From Ascarosepion bandense (Eukaryota > Mollusca > Cephalopoda > Sepiida > Sepiidae), in contig JBBBDQ010000191.1 of assembly GCA_037127315.1 (NCBI GenBank), positions 14,987,001 through 15,051,000 on the forward strand: a stretch of DNA of 64,000 bases, in the 5' to 3' direction. Each line of letters opens with the position of its first letter. Position 1 is the stretch's first letter. Shown one piece after another: positions 32,170 to 42,250 of this stretch. The notes below the pieces were generated by a model. It saw only the letters and a list, made by a program, of their open reading frames with translations. It made no database searches and was not told the DNA's origin. The position numbers and the translations under genes are program-made.

Positions 32170-32580
32170 GTCTTCATCTGATCGTCTTCTCTCAGTGGGT
32201 GAGCAAATGTGTGCCAAGAAAATTTTCTAAATGATATAACCACTTTCAGAAACTCATTGATAGTCAACTAGAAATGCAAGGTTGAACTCTTTTAACCTTC
32301 AAGAAAGTGGGAGAAAATATTTCCTATTATATTGGCGGGCATCAGGCGAGAAGAGACTCGCATCCCAATGTTGATACCCTGCAGACAATAAATCCAATCA
32401 CAAATTTACAAATGCACAATCAGAATACTTGACAAGAAATTAGAGAAGAGGACCACCCAGCGCCAACAGCGATGGATTTTAGACGGGCCTTAATAGCACT
32501 CAGTGGAATTACACACACCAACATTCATAATTACCTATGTGTCAACGTGTAGATCAAATAGTTTGTGGTCCGCGTCTGAA
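32170..32580. other. Spacer before the satellite block
   Basis: No repeat or gene recognised. Confidence 0.35.
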
Positions 32581-32589
32581 CCTCCTCGA

Positions 32590-33060
32590 ATTCTCTCATT
32601 TTATTCTTTCTTTCTTTCTTTCCATCTTTATTTTTGCTCTCTCTCTCTCTCTCTCCATTTTTTCTCTTTCACTTTTCTGCTCTTTATTTCTCTGTCTCTT
32701 TCCTTTTTTCTGTCTCTTTCCTTTTTTCTGTCTCTTTCCTTTTTTCTGTCTCTTTCCTTTTTTCTGTCTCTTTCCTTTTTTCTGTCTCTTTCCTTTTTTC
32801 TGTCTCTTTCTTTCTTTCTTTTTCCTTTTTCTTTCCTTTCTTTCCTTTCTCTTTTTCTTTCTTTCTTTCTTTCTCTCTTTTTCTTTCTTTCTTTCTTTCC
32901 TCTCTTTTTCTTCTTTCTTTCTTTCCTCTCTTTTTCTTCTTTCTCTTTCCTCTCTTTTTCTTCTTTCTCTTTCCTCTCTTTTTCTTCTTTCTCTTTCCTC
33001 TCTTTTTCTTCTTTCTCTTTCCTCTCTTTTTCTTCTTTCTCTTTCCTCTCCGTCTATATT
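32590..33060. repeat. Polypyrimidine satellite, 18-bp and 24-bp periods
   Basis: An 18-bp unit (TCCTTTTTTCTGTCTCTT) is repeated about seven times at 32695-32815. (CTTT)n follows, then a 24-bp unit containing CTCTTTTTCTTCTTTCTC about six times at 32920-33050. Long plus-strand open frames (188-554 residues) are composition artefacts. Confidence 0.95.
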
Positions 33061-33099
33061 TTTTCTTAGTCTCTCTCTCTCTCCGTCTGTATATTTTCT

Positions 33100-33149
<50 letters not shown>

Positions 33150-34215
33150 CTGTATATTTTTTCAGTCTCTCTCTCTCTCTCCGTCTGTATATTTTCTCAG
33201 TCTCTCTCTCTCTCTCTCCGTCTATATATTTTCTCAGTCTCTCTCTCTCTCTCTCCGTCTATATATTTTCTCAGTCTCTCTCTCTCTCTCTCTCTCTCCG
33301 TCTAAAATCAAATGTCCTCAAAATAGAACAAAAAGCACCTATTATTTTTCTGGGCAACTTCATTAACACACTGAGAGAGAGAGAGACTGAGAAAATATAT
33401 AGACGGAGAGAGAGAGAGAGAGACTCCGTCTATATATTTTCTCAGTCTCTCTCTCTCTCCGTCTATATATTTTCTCAGTCTCTCTCTCTCCGTCTATATA
33501 TTTTCCGTCTATATATTTTCTCCGTCTATCTCTTTTCTCTCTCTCTCTCCGTCTATATATATCAGTTTTCTCTGTCTCTCTCTCTCTCTCCGTCTATATA
33601 TTTTCTCAGTCTCTCTCTCTCTCTCTCTCCGTCTATATATTTTCTCAGTCTCTCTCTCTCTACGTCTATATATTTTCTCAGTCTCTCTCTCTCTCCATCT
33701 ATATATTTTCTCAGTCTCTCTCTCTCTCTCTGTCTATATATTTTCTCAGTCTCTCTCTCTCTCTCTCTGTCTATATATTTTCTCAGTCTCTCTCTCTCTC
33801 TCTCTGTCTATATATTTTCTCAGTCTCTCTCTCTCTCTCCGTCTATATATTTTCTCAGTCTCTCTCTCTCTCTCTCTCTCTCCGTCTATATATTTTCTCA
33901 GTCTCTCTCTCTCTCTCTCCGTCTATATATTTTCTCAGTCTCTCTCTCTCTCTCTCCGTCTATATATTTTCTTAGTCTCTCTCTCTCTCCGTCTATATAT
34001 TTTCTTAGTCTCTCTCTCTCTCCGTCTATATATTTTCTTGTTCTCTCTCTCCGTCTATATATTTTCTTAGTCTCTCTCTCTCTCCGTCTATATATTTTCT
34101 TAGTCTCTCTCTCTCTCCGTCTATATATTTTCTTAGTCTCTCTCTCTCTCCGTCTATATATTTTCTTAGTCTCTCTCTCCTCCGTCTATATTTTTTCTTA
34201 GTTTCTCTGTCTCTC
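33061..34215. repeat. (TC)n CCGTCTATATATTTTCTCAG satellite
   Basis: A unit of roughly 33 bp combines (TC)n with CCGTCTATATATTTTCTCAG. It recurs more than 25 times, with a late block where CTCAG becomes CTTAG. The array is interrupted at 33304-33373 by 70 bases of non-satellite sequence and at about 33374-33424 by an inverted piece of the satellite. Confidence 0.95.
33304..33373. repeat. 70-bp exact duplicate embedded in the satellite
   Basis: These 70 bases, starting AAAATCAAATGTCCTCAAAA, are identical to 34780-34849, which sits in ordinary sequence about 1.4 kb away. Right after it the satellite runs in inverted orientation for about 50 bases, then resumes the original direction. Confidence 0.95.
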
Positions 34216-34569
34216 TCTTTCCTTTTATATTTCTCTCTCTCTTTCCCCGCTCTCTCTTTCCCCTCTGTCTTTTTTCGTCTATATCGTTCCTTTTATCTCA
34301 CTATCTATATTTTTCTTTCTACCTGTGTCTATATTTTCTCTCTCTCTCTCTCTCTCTCTCTTTCAGCACCATCCATGCTTGAACAAACACGAATGTGCCT
34401 GAGCAAGAGCTGCAACAGGGACCGACTAACCTCCATAATAGGTGGTATCGGATATTAGTAGCTAGCTGGCTATTTATTTATTTATCCTTCTTGATACTGT
34501 GCAATGCATGATAATTTTATCACCAGGTGCACAAAACTAATCATACACATGTATACGCACACACTACAG

Positions 34570-34606
<37 letters not shown>

Positions 34607-34610
34607 GAAA
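34216..34610. repeat. Degenerate pyrimidine tail and (CA)n
   Basis: Decaying CT-rich sequence to about 34365, short spacer, then a (CA)n microsatellite at 34574-34602. Confidence 0.85.
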
Positions 34611-34734
34611 TGGTCATCGAGTGGCAGCATTCATTTAACGCAGGGCCTAGGGGTAAGAACTGTCACTCAAACCTTTTTATTCTAAAACTAACAGATCTAA
34701 AACATGGCTCTGGCGGTAACAGATCAAACAAATG

Positions 34735-35085
34735 TTACCCGAGATGATTTCTCAGTTTAATTATCTTTTCTGCGACAGCAAAATCAAATGTCCTCAAAAT
34801 AGAACAAAAAGCACCTATTATTTTTCTGGGCAACTTCATTAACACACTGGAAAGCCCTTCTCTTCGATGCCGGGCAGTTGGCACGCTAAGCAGTGATGCT
34901 CGATTGCGGATCCTCTTGTCGATAGCGACAAACGAAGTGCACTTCAGGAAAGCTACATGTGAAGATATATATGAGAGAGATCCATTTGTTTTTGAAGACG
35001 AACGGATCTCGATATGTAAAGTCAGAAATTTATTCGCCTGAAGAGAGTCAAACAAGTGTAGCGACACAGACATAATTATAGACAC
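34735..35085 (-). other. 116-residue open frame, unrecognised
   Basis: The frame starts MSIIMSVSLHLFDSLQANKF and includes HIEIRSSSKTNGSLSYI. No domain, signal peptide or membrane segment is convincing. Its C-terminal third overlaps the 70-bp block duplicated at 33304. It is the least repetitive long open frame in this part of the window, but there is no independent support for translation. Confidence 0.2.
34780..34849. repeat. 70-bp block, second copy
   Basis: Identical to 33304-33373; probably the source copy because its surroundings are non-satellite. Confidence 0.95.
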
Positions 35086-35177
35086 TTAATGTATTATGGA
35101 AAAGATAAATAATATTAATTATGATGACAAATAATCTACACTTTAAACAAAGCGTTTACGGCTTTTCGCTCCTTTTT

Positions 35178-35190
35178 CACACACACACGC

Positions 35191-35284
<94 letters not shown>
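35178..35284. repeat. (CA)n GCGC (TG)n (TA)n compound microsatellite
   Basis: CACACACACGCGCGTGTGTG opens the tract, which continues as (TG)n and then (TA)n. The start is an alternating purine-pyrimidine palindrome. Confidence 0.95.
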
Positions 35285-35285
<1 letters not shown>

Positions 35286-35289
35286 CCTA

Positions 35290-35896
35290 CGTCTGAAACA
35301 CAATTCTGAGTTTCATGCGCTGCACAATCATCTATATGCACCTGATACTTACGTAGTGCATGAAACTCCGAGTCGTGCTTTAGATGTAGAATAATATGCA
35401 TATTTATTAAGGTATACTTAATAGCTCTGTTATATTACATTGAGCATTGTTGTATTAACACCTAATAAATATTTATATATGGGTGTGTACCTACGTGTAT
35501 GCTCATATGTATACTTATTTACTTCCATATATATATAACAATCACAAAATATAGATGGAGGGCAGTAAACAACCGTCCTTAAAGGCACTAAGCATCAAAA
35601 AATGCCCAATACTATCTGGAGAAAATAGAGCAGAAATGAACTTAGAAATTTTTGGGATCCGTATAAAACTACCCGGGTTTCAACCGTTAGTTCTCTTCAG
35701 GAAAATTATACGGAAAATTAATGGATGTTACTCCCAAATGCACAAACACCGGAAGAGTAGGAGTAAATGAAGAGAAGGAGGAAAAAATGTGGAGGACAGG
35801 ACTTCCGTACTACCAAAGAGGGGTAGCAGATTGAAGGACAATAGAAGTTTATCCGAGTTCGTAAGTGTCCAGGATTTTGTTCTTAACGCGAGAAAA
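35290..35896. other. Spacer, nothing recognised
   Basis: AT-rich; a 71-residue plus-strand open frame at 35555-35770 has no recognisable domain. Confidence 0.4.
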
Positions 35897-35900
35897 TCAA

Positions 35901-36107
35901 CCATGGGTATATAGTACCCAGCGCAAATGACGCCATTTTAATTACAATTTGATTAATTTTCAGTACCTGATTTTCTTATCTAAATGTTTTTCAGTTCCTA
36001 TTAATGTTAACTCAAATTTTGAAATACCTGCTTGTAAAATATTTCAAGTTATGATTTATATTTCATATATTTTTATATTTTCAAAATCGGGTTCGATGTA
36101 CCCATGG
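35901..36107. mobile_element. piggyBac-like MITE (207 bp)
   Basis: Ends are CCATGGGTATATAGTACCC and, inverted, CCATGGGTACATCGAACCC (16 of 19 match). They are flanked by TCAA on the left and TTAA on the right, a slightly decayed TTAA duplication. The AT-rich interior has no open frame. Confidence 0.6.
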
Positions 36108-36334
36108 TTAATAGTGGTTTAATTTCAATTGATGGTTAGTGTTCCAGGGTTAAAATACCTACATCTTGACATTACTTTGCTTTTCGCGTTTCGTAAAACT
36201 GGCCAATTTTTCTTCCTGACACATAGAAGCAGACCCGGCAAATTATAATGCCAATCCTTCCAAAAATGGGATAATAGGCAGGGTTATAAGCAGAATCCTA
36301 TAAGTAATACCGAATTACTATAGACATTTTTCAT

Positions 36335-36805
36335 TATATTCAGTGTGCTTTCGGGACGTAGGCGATCATGAATCTCCACTTACCTCTATCCCTTGTCCCT
36401 CTTAGCACTTCTTCCCTGCTTCCTCATCTACTTACTCAAGACCATTAAGCATGTCTTGCGTTGCTTTCCTCTGTCTCTTTTACCCTCCATCCGTCCCGCG
36501 AGTATTAGATTCTCCAAGCCTTCTTTCCTCCTTACGTGTCCCAGAAACTTCATCTGTCTCTTCCTGATGTTACGTATGTTTCCTTTTCGTTTGCATCCTC
36601 TCCAAAACCTTGTCGTTGCTCAAATGTTCGGTCCATTGTATCCTCAGTATCCTTCAGAAGAACTACATTTCTGTTGCTTCGAGTCTCTCCTTCATCTTTA
36701 AGGGGCGTTCTCAGTTATATAGGAGGACATATGTCATAACAATCCAGTACTCTTTTCTTTGTTTCCTGTCTCTCAATACTCTGCTTATTATACCGAATTT
36801 GTTGT
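36335..36805 (-). pseudogene. RTE-like LINE, C-terminal relic
   Basis: On the minus strand it parallels the copy at 39.2-39.7 kb: the plus strand has 'tttcgggacgtaggcgatca' and 'agattctccaagccttcttt'. On the minus strand ERQETKKRVLDCYD corresponds to the upstream RT end. Frames are broken. Confidence 0.65.
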
Positions 36806-36819
36806 AAACCTATAATTAA

Positions 36820-37016
36820 CCCTCTAGGGCCATTCGTATCATATTTGATACAGTATGAAAACAAGCCTTGAAAGAAATATTTTCCTGAAAAAGTTTTTAA
36901 GAGAAATATTTTATAAATTTCAAATGAAAGCAGTACTGACTGCTCAGTCAATGAATACCAAATGTTTCCTTATAGGGAAATACTGTATCAAATATGATAC
37001 GAATGGCCCTAGAGGG
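36820..37016. mobile_element. piggyBac-like MITE (197 bp) with perfect 37-bp ends
   Basis: The element sits between TTAA (36816-36819) and TTAA (37017-37020). Its terminal repeats, beginning CCCTCTAGGGCCATTCGTAT, are identical over 37 bp (36820-36856 and 36980-37016). TTAA duplication plus CCC-starting ends is the piggyBac signature. It has no transposase. Identical ends suggest recent insertion. It lies beside the 5' edge of a LINE relic. Confidence 0.9.
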
Positions 37017-37197
37017 TTAATAACGTATTTTATGGTGGGTATTAATGGGTTAAATTACCACTACACCATGCTAACTTAATAGTAATATGAATACTAATTT
37101 AATAATAATATACCGCTCTTTATATTATAACCATTGTGAACTGCATGATATGTGTTAAGCAAGAGATACAGACGGTTTTTGAATTCTAAGTTGTCTT

Positions 37198-37340
37198 TCT
37201 CCTTAACTGGTTACCAGCCACAGCGAGAAAGTCCTTTCCCAATGGTATTTATGCGAAAGTGAATGCTACAAACTCTGATAGAATTCGAACTCTGCACGCA
37301 GATTTCTCCTTTCGAGCTACTAATCATTACACCCTTCTCA
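37198..37340 (-). mobile_element. SINE family S1, copy 5 (partial, inverted)
   Basis: Inverted phrases 'actggttaccagccacagcg', 'cctttcccaatggtattta' and 'atagaattcgaactctg' match the middle and head of the family. The tail half is missing. Confidence 0.6.
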
Positions 37341-37387
37341 TATCATGAATTAAAAAAATTGATGTGGGACTCGATGAAAAAAAGTCT

Positions 37388-37419
<32 letters not shown>
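37388..37419. repeat. Poly-T run
   Basis: About 30 T residues. Confidence 0.95.
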
Positions 37420-37421
<2 letters not shown>

Positions 37422-37854
37422 TTTTCGCTCAGAAATAAGGGAGAAAAAAATTATTTTTCAAAGTAGATAACTATTAAATGCTAATTATAGCGTACCGTGC
37501 CGTTTTTATCTGCTTATTTGGAATATGAATAAAATGTCAGTGTAAGAACAAAAATAGCCTCCCTTTGGCGTATAAACTGCTAGGAAAAAATTAATTTCTT
37601 TTTTTTTTCAAAATAATTTTTTCTCGAAGGATATCCCAAGTGATCTTTGGGTTTTCTAGTGTAACAATATCATTCAGTCATGCTTAACTTTAAAAATGAT
37701 TATTATGACCATAACTTAGAACTTTTATCCGCCTCTATTACACAATTAGTACGGCTTTTTAAATCTATCCAGGCAGATATATTGGTACACCCAGTTAGGA
37801 TCAAACTCACTAAAAAATGTCTTTAAAATAAATAAAAACACATAATTAGACTTA

Positions 37855-38100
37855 GGTTACCGTATATACTCGTGTATAAACCGATTTCTTGTATAGAGTT
37901 AAGCCTAAATTTTTTCGCGTGAATTTTATCCTCTCCAGAAAAATTTGTCTGTATATAGTGCAACCGGTCACCGAAATAGTATGACTTTTAAGATATCAAA
38001 ATAAATGATCTTTGTATAGTGCGATTTCTTATTTTTGCGTAAAAAAAAAAAAAAAATTGTCATAAAAAATCGCACTGTGCCCAAGTATATATGCTATTCA
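37855..38100. mobile_element. Possible MITE with 'accgtatatactcgtgtata' end
   Basis: The left end reads ACCGTATATACTCGTGTATA and the right end, inverted, AGCATATATACTTGGGCACA, both followed by a CGATTT-like block. The ends are only moderately similar. An A run of about 17 lies inside. Confidence 0.4.
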
Positions 38101-38865
38101 AACCTGTATGCCTCGGGATTTGGTAGCGTCGAAGTGAAATAAAATGTAATCCTAAATCTGAAAAAAAATTAGTGTTCTGTAGTTTGAGGAACTTTCAAAT
38201 TAAAGAAACAAATGCTTGACCTGCTTTTTTATAAAGTAATTTAAAAATAACAGGGAGAATTATTTTTATTTGTCAATTTTATTTTTATTTTATTTTTTTT
38301 ATTGCCGAGTGGGAGACATTGGCGACTTACGTCTGAAATGAATTCAGAAATAAAATTACTATCTGAATTTTTGAGATGAGTACTATTTTTGCCAAATGTT
38401 CTCCCAATACAAGGCCGAAAGTTTTGCTGAAAGTATTGGTTACTAAATGATGTTGTGGTATAGACGCTGGGGGGTTGAAGAGAGTAAGTGCAGATTATGA
38501 GGATACGATGGTTGAAGGTTGACCATAAACTTGAAGAAGTTAATAGTAGTGTTCCGAGGAGTATCCTCTCAGTAGCGTGTTTCATAATATAGCGGGTCTT
38601 GGGAAGGAATTGTCTGAATGGTACTTCCTTATTACCAATGAAATACAAAGGACATGAGAATGGTTTGCTCTTGTGTATATGTCATGGCAAGTCTTAGCTG
38701 TGAATGTCTAAACCAGTGGAACTAAGAAATATAGCCAGCCATAACATTTGCCATGGAAATAGTAATAGGATAGCAAAAAACTTGCGACGTTGCGTCTGTG
38801 GGAAAGGGGTTATAGGGTGAAAAAATCCATCACTTACAAGGTCGTGTAAAGATTTTGGAAGGTGG
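38101..38865. other. Spacer with a 135-residue minus-strand open frame
   Basis: The frame at 38241-38648 starts MYFIGNKEVPFRQFLPKTRY and ends in a Lys/Asn-rich tail from A-rich DNA. I recognise no domain, and there is no promoter or splice support. It may be chance. Confidence 0.25.
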
Positions 38866-38867
38866 AA

Positions 38868-39160
38868 GAATGTGCGTTGTGGTGCAGTGGATCGACTCGG
38901 AACGACAAATCGGGGAGCCGACTTGGAATTCGTTAAATTCTTTGCATTCACTTGCACGTTGGGAAAGGTATTAATCTATCTCTTCCCTCCAGTTATGGAT
39001 TAAATAATGACAGATTGGGTTCTGTAGCCTTGGTCGGCAACCAATCTACCGCAGAAAGCAATCGCAACTTACTGTGGAATAATCTGCCCAGTCAGTCATG
39101 TCTCTTTTGAGACATGATCGCCCAAAGCGCGTGTCACGTATGGCGTTAACTGACTGACAA
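38868..39160 (+). mobile_element. SINE family S1, copy 6
   Basis: Head 'gtgcgttgtggtgcagtgga', B-box region degenerate, body 'accaatctaccgcagaaag' and tail 'cacgtatggcgttaactga'. Near full length with a small deletion in the 'cgcgcaaataccc' stretch. Confidence 0.85.
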
Positions 39161-39224
39161 GCCTAAAATGAGAGGATTTTATAAAGATAGAGCATGGTAG
39201 GTGGAGTTTGATACTTTCTGGAGG

Positions 39225-39725
39225 GGTATTCTTCTGTGTGCCCTGTCCCTTCAGGGCGTAGGCGATCATGGTTCTCCACGTCTCTCTATCCCTTGTGGCT
39301 CTTGGTATGTTTGCTCCAGTTACACCTCGCAACCCCCGTTCCGTCATCCACCTGATCAGGCCCTACAAATATGTTATCCGCTGCCTTCCTCTGTCTCTCT
39401 TTCCTTCTATCTGGCCAGTCAGTATCAGGTTCTCCAAGCTCTCCTTCCTTATTGCATGTTCCAGGAACTTCAGTTGTCTCTTCCTGATGCTCAGTATTAA
39501 TTTCCTTTTTGTTGCCATTCTTTCCAACACCTCATCGTTGCTTGCATGCTCAGTCTACGATATCCGCAGCATCCTTCTGTAGAACCACATTTCCGCTGCT
39601 TCCAGTTTTGTCCTCGTTTTCGATTATATTGTCCAGCATTTACTGCGGTATTGAAGAACTGACATCACATAGCAATCCAGCACTCTTTTCTTTGTTTCTA
39701 GTGAAATTTTCCTGTATGTTAGTGT
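39225..39725 (-). pseudogene. RTE-like LINE, C-terminal region (best copy)
   Basis: Reading the minus strand gives LENLILTGQIEGKRDRGRQR, then ITYLVGLIRWMTERGLRGVT and RDRETWRTMIAYALKGQGTQ. Upstream are RKLILSIRKRQL and the EHASNDEVL block. In intact elements this follows the RT domain of an endonuclease-RT LINE (RTE-type, from memory). It is 5'-truncated, with frameshifts near 39.5 kb. Confidence 0.8.
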
Positions 39726-40870
39726 GTCACAACGTTTCAGTCTTTGGATTTTCCGACTATCTTCAGGTGTCCGTCTATCAGAGTAACCTTAAGTGAATTT
39801 TGAACTAAACCCTTTATTTAATCTACGGAAAGAAAGAGAAAGAGTTCTCGTTCTGCTGTTAACGTCTAGGGATATATCGTCTTTCTTTTCTTTTTAGTAC
39901 TACACAGTTATTGCTCACTCTGTTTCCACTGACTCTGAGATAAAGAGTTAAGACATTTTAGCTTTGTCATGGATGATAAATGTAGGGTCCGACAGAAATA
40001 CATCCCACATATACCTACCAAATAAAGGTAAGACATTAGTGGCAAGAGTGTCTTCATCAAGCTAATGTCTTACCCTTATGTGGGTAGTGTTTCTGTCACA
40101 ATAAAATTTAACCGATGTGTAAGTATTCATAATATATCTTAGAAAAGTGTTTAAGATATGATTTATTAGCATAGAGATATTTACTAAGCTGAGATTAGAT
40201 TTGGTATTAGGCCAAAAGTATAAAGCAGACTGTGAGAACCTAACTTCCAAGTAAAGTAATAGTCACGTTCGGTTTTTACTCGAGCCTCCTCATAAATGCG
40301 GGATATGTCACAAGGTCGATTTTTACGAGACTCTGTCATTTGGGATAGACTCGTCTGGGTTCCTCTCCATCCGAAATCACAGTGTCCGATAAAGTCGAAA
40401 AAGCCAGTGGCGTACTCTCAATAGTCACGCCCACAAACTGTGGCATTATGGAGACCCCTTTTGGGGTTATGCGAATATTTGAGAAAAGATGGTCTTGGTC
40501 ATTGGGGAGGAGGAAAACAAAATGATTTTGCATGAGTCAAAGGAGAGTAACATGCTAATAGAACTCTGTGGCTCGCACAAAGTTAGAAATGCCAGGCACC
40601 TGTAATTCGCTTCTCACTAATCTATAATTGTGGTCATATGCTCTACTAATGTAAATATCAGAATCTGTGTCAATTGAATGTGTCTTGCAAGAAGATAGAG
40701 GCGGTTAGATGAAGCGAGAACGACGGGGATCAGTTTCTGATATTGTTATTTATTTTAGTTGAGTGATTTCACTAATTGTAACGAACAGTACTGATTCGAG
40801 CTGATGATGTAAATGAGAAAGCGAGTTTTCACTCAATTTCTGCACTGATTTTCCGATGTAAAAAATAAGA
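39726..40870. other. Spacer, nothing recognised
   Basis: Contains short direct phrases such as 'aatgtcttac' repeated near 40030-40075. No gene is supported; a 65-residue minus-strand frame at 40336-40533 is unconvincing. Confidence 0.4.
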
Positions 40871-40874
40871 ATAT

Positions 40875-41104
40875 ATATTCAAACATGTTTCATTACTCAA
40901 TATAGACATATTGTGTCTATTTTTATACTGATCATTTCTTGTTGTTCAATCGGTTTCTTGATATTAAGATGAAATTCATCATGGAATGTGCCATTTTTTT
41001 TTCTTCTCAAACCAACCATTTTCGAACTCCTACAAGATCATCTTCAAGAGTGAATTACAAAGAAAAACTTATTGTGATAAAATCTGCAGAAAAATATTAG
41101 GGCA
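40875..41104. repeat. Foldback element, left half (split by Helitron)
   Basis: Starts with 'aaacatgtttcattactcaa' and 'tagacatattgtgtc'. The right half, inverted, lies at 41831-41945. Together they match the intact foldback at 43367-43630. Confidence 0.6.
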
Positions 41105-41395
41105 TCTAAACTTAGTTATAAATGGAACTTTATGTGTGTGTCCGTTACCTAAAGACTCCGAAACGGCTGAACCGATTTTCTTGAAAATTTACACACTTGT
41201 ACTATAAGCGTCTGCGGGTGTTCTTAGCTACGTTTTGTGTCGAGGTACCCCCGATAAATATCGATAATCGAAAAAATCGGGTTATAGAAGGAGTGGTCCA
41301 ATTTTAATCAAATTTGATATACTCATAGACAAAGGCATAAGAAACGATATTCAGAAGTTTCAAGGTTGCAGTTCCTACAATAGTGCAGAAAATCG

Positions 41396-41440
<45 letters not shown>

Positions 41441-41830
41441 GCAAGATGTTTGTGTGTGTGCGTTTATCTGCCTGTATGTCTGTATTTTATTTTTTTTTCA
41501 TCCCTTTTATTTTCGTTTTTTCTTCGGGTTTGGCTCTAAATAGGTATAATTGTAGTTCTTAGTCTCAGCCATGATACCAGTTACTCAGAGGAATTATTTA
41601 GCCTTCAAAATTCAGTTTACGACGAAAACACTTATTTGATATCGATACGAGGAAATCAAAATTTGACTAACATCCATTCATTTTTCTTTCAGTCTACGGT
41701 TTCGCTTTAACTGGAAACAACTATTACTTTTTAGTCTTTCGTGCCAACGTCCAGAGATTCTGAGCTCCAGGACCATGGATTATTTTTAAAGCTTTCATTA
41801 CACCTGAGCAACGCCGGGCTATACTGCTAG
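41105..41830 (+). mobile_element. Non-autonomous Helitron, copy C
   Basis: Starts TCTAAACTTAGTTATAAATG after A at 41104. It ends in the CCTG...CGGG hairpin region and CTATACTGCTAG at 41830 before T at 41831, so insertion was between A and T. A long (TA)n tract (41397-41437) lies inside. It splits a foldback element, so it is younger than that element. Confidence 0.9.
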
Positions 41831-41950
41831 TATTCCTTCATGAATTTCATCTGAGCATCAAAGAATTGATTTGACAATTGCAGAGAATCAGTATAAATAC
41901 AAATAGGCAGAGTATGTCTATATTATTCAATGAAACATGTTTGAATGGAT
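41831..41950. repeat. Foldback element, right half
   Basis: Carries 'tatattattcaatgaaacat' and 'gaatggatatatgctgcct', the inverted counterpart of 40875-40910. Confidence 0.6.
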
Positions 41951-41962
41951 ATATGCTGCCTG

Positions 41963-41964
41963 TA

Positions 41965-42030
<66 letters not shown>
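41963..42030. repeat. (GT)n microsatellite
   Basis: About 31 uninterrupted GT repeats. Confidence 0.97.
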
Positions 42031-42033
<3 letters not shown>

Positions 42034-42126
42034 AGAATTATATTAGTTAAATCATATCAAGTTCAATTTGTCAGAAAATATTTGAAATCAATTCATATAT
42101 TCAGTATTATATAAACATTGCATTTG

Positions 42127-42128
<2 letters not shown>

Positions 42129-42167
<39 letters not shown>
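42129..42167. repeat. (TA)n microsatellite
   Basis: A pure TA run of about 36-38 bases. Confidence 0.95.
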
Positions 42168-42169
<2 letters not shown>

Positions 42170-42250
42170 GAGAGAGAGTTTTGGCAAGCCGGTGTTTTGT
42201 TGTAAGTTGCTCGATATCGAGATAGAGCCTTAACAGGATTAATGTAGAGA

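Noticed and set aside
32503..34201. 554-, 223- and 188-residue plus-strand open frames rich in Ser, Leu and Phe
   Set aside because: They translate the satellite block and continue through its inserted and inverted pieces; composition explains their openness.
35121..35401. Val/Cys- and His/Thr-repeat open frames
   Set aside because: They are translations of the (TG)n(TA)n microsatellite on both strands.
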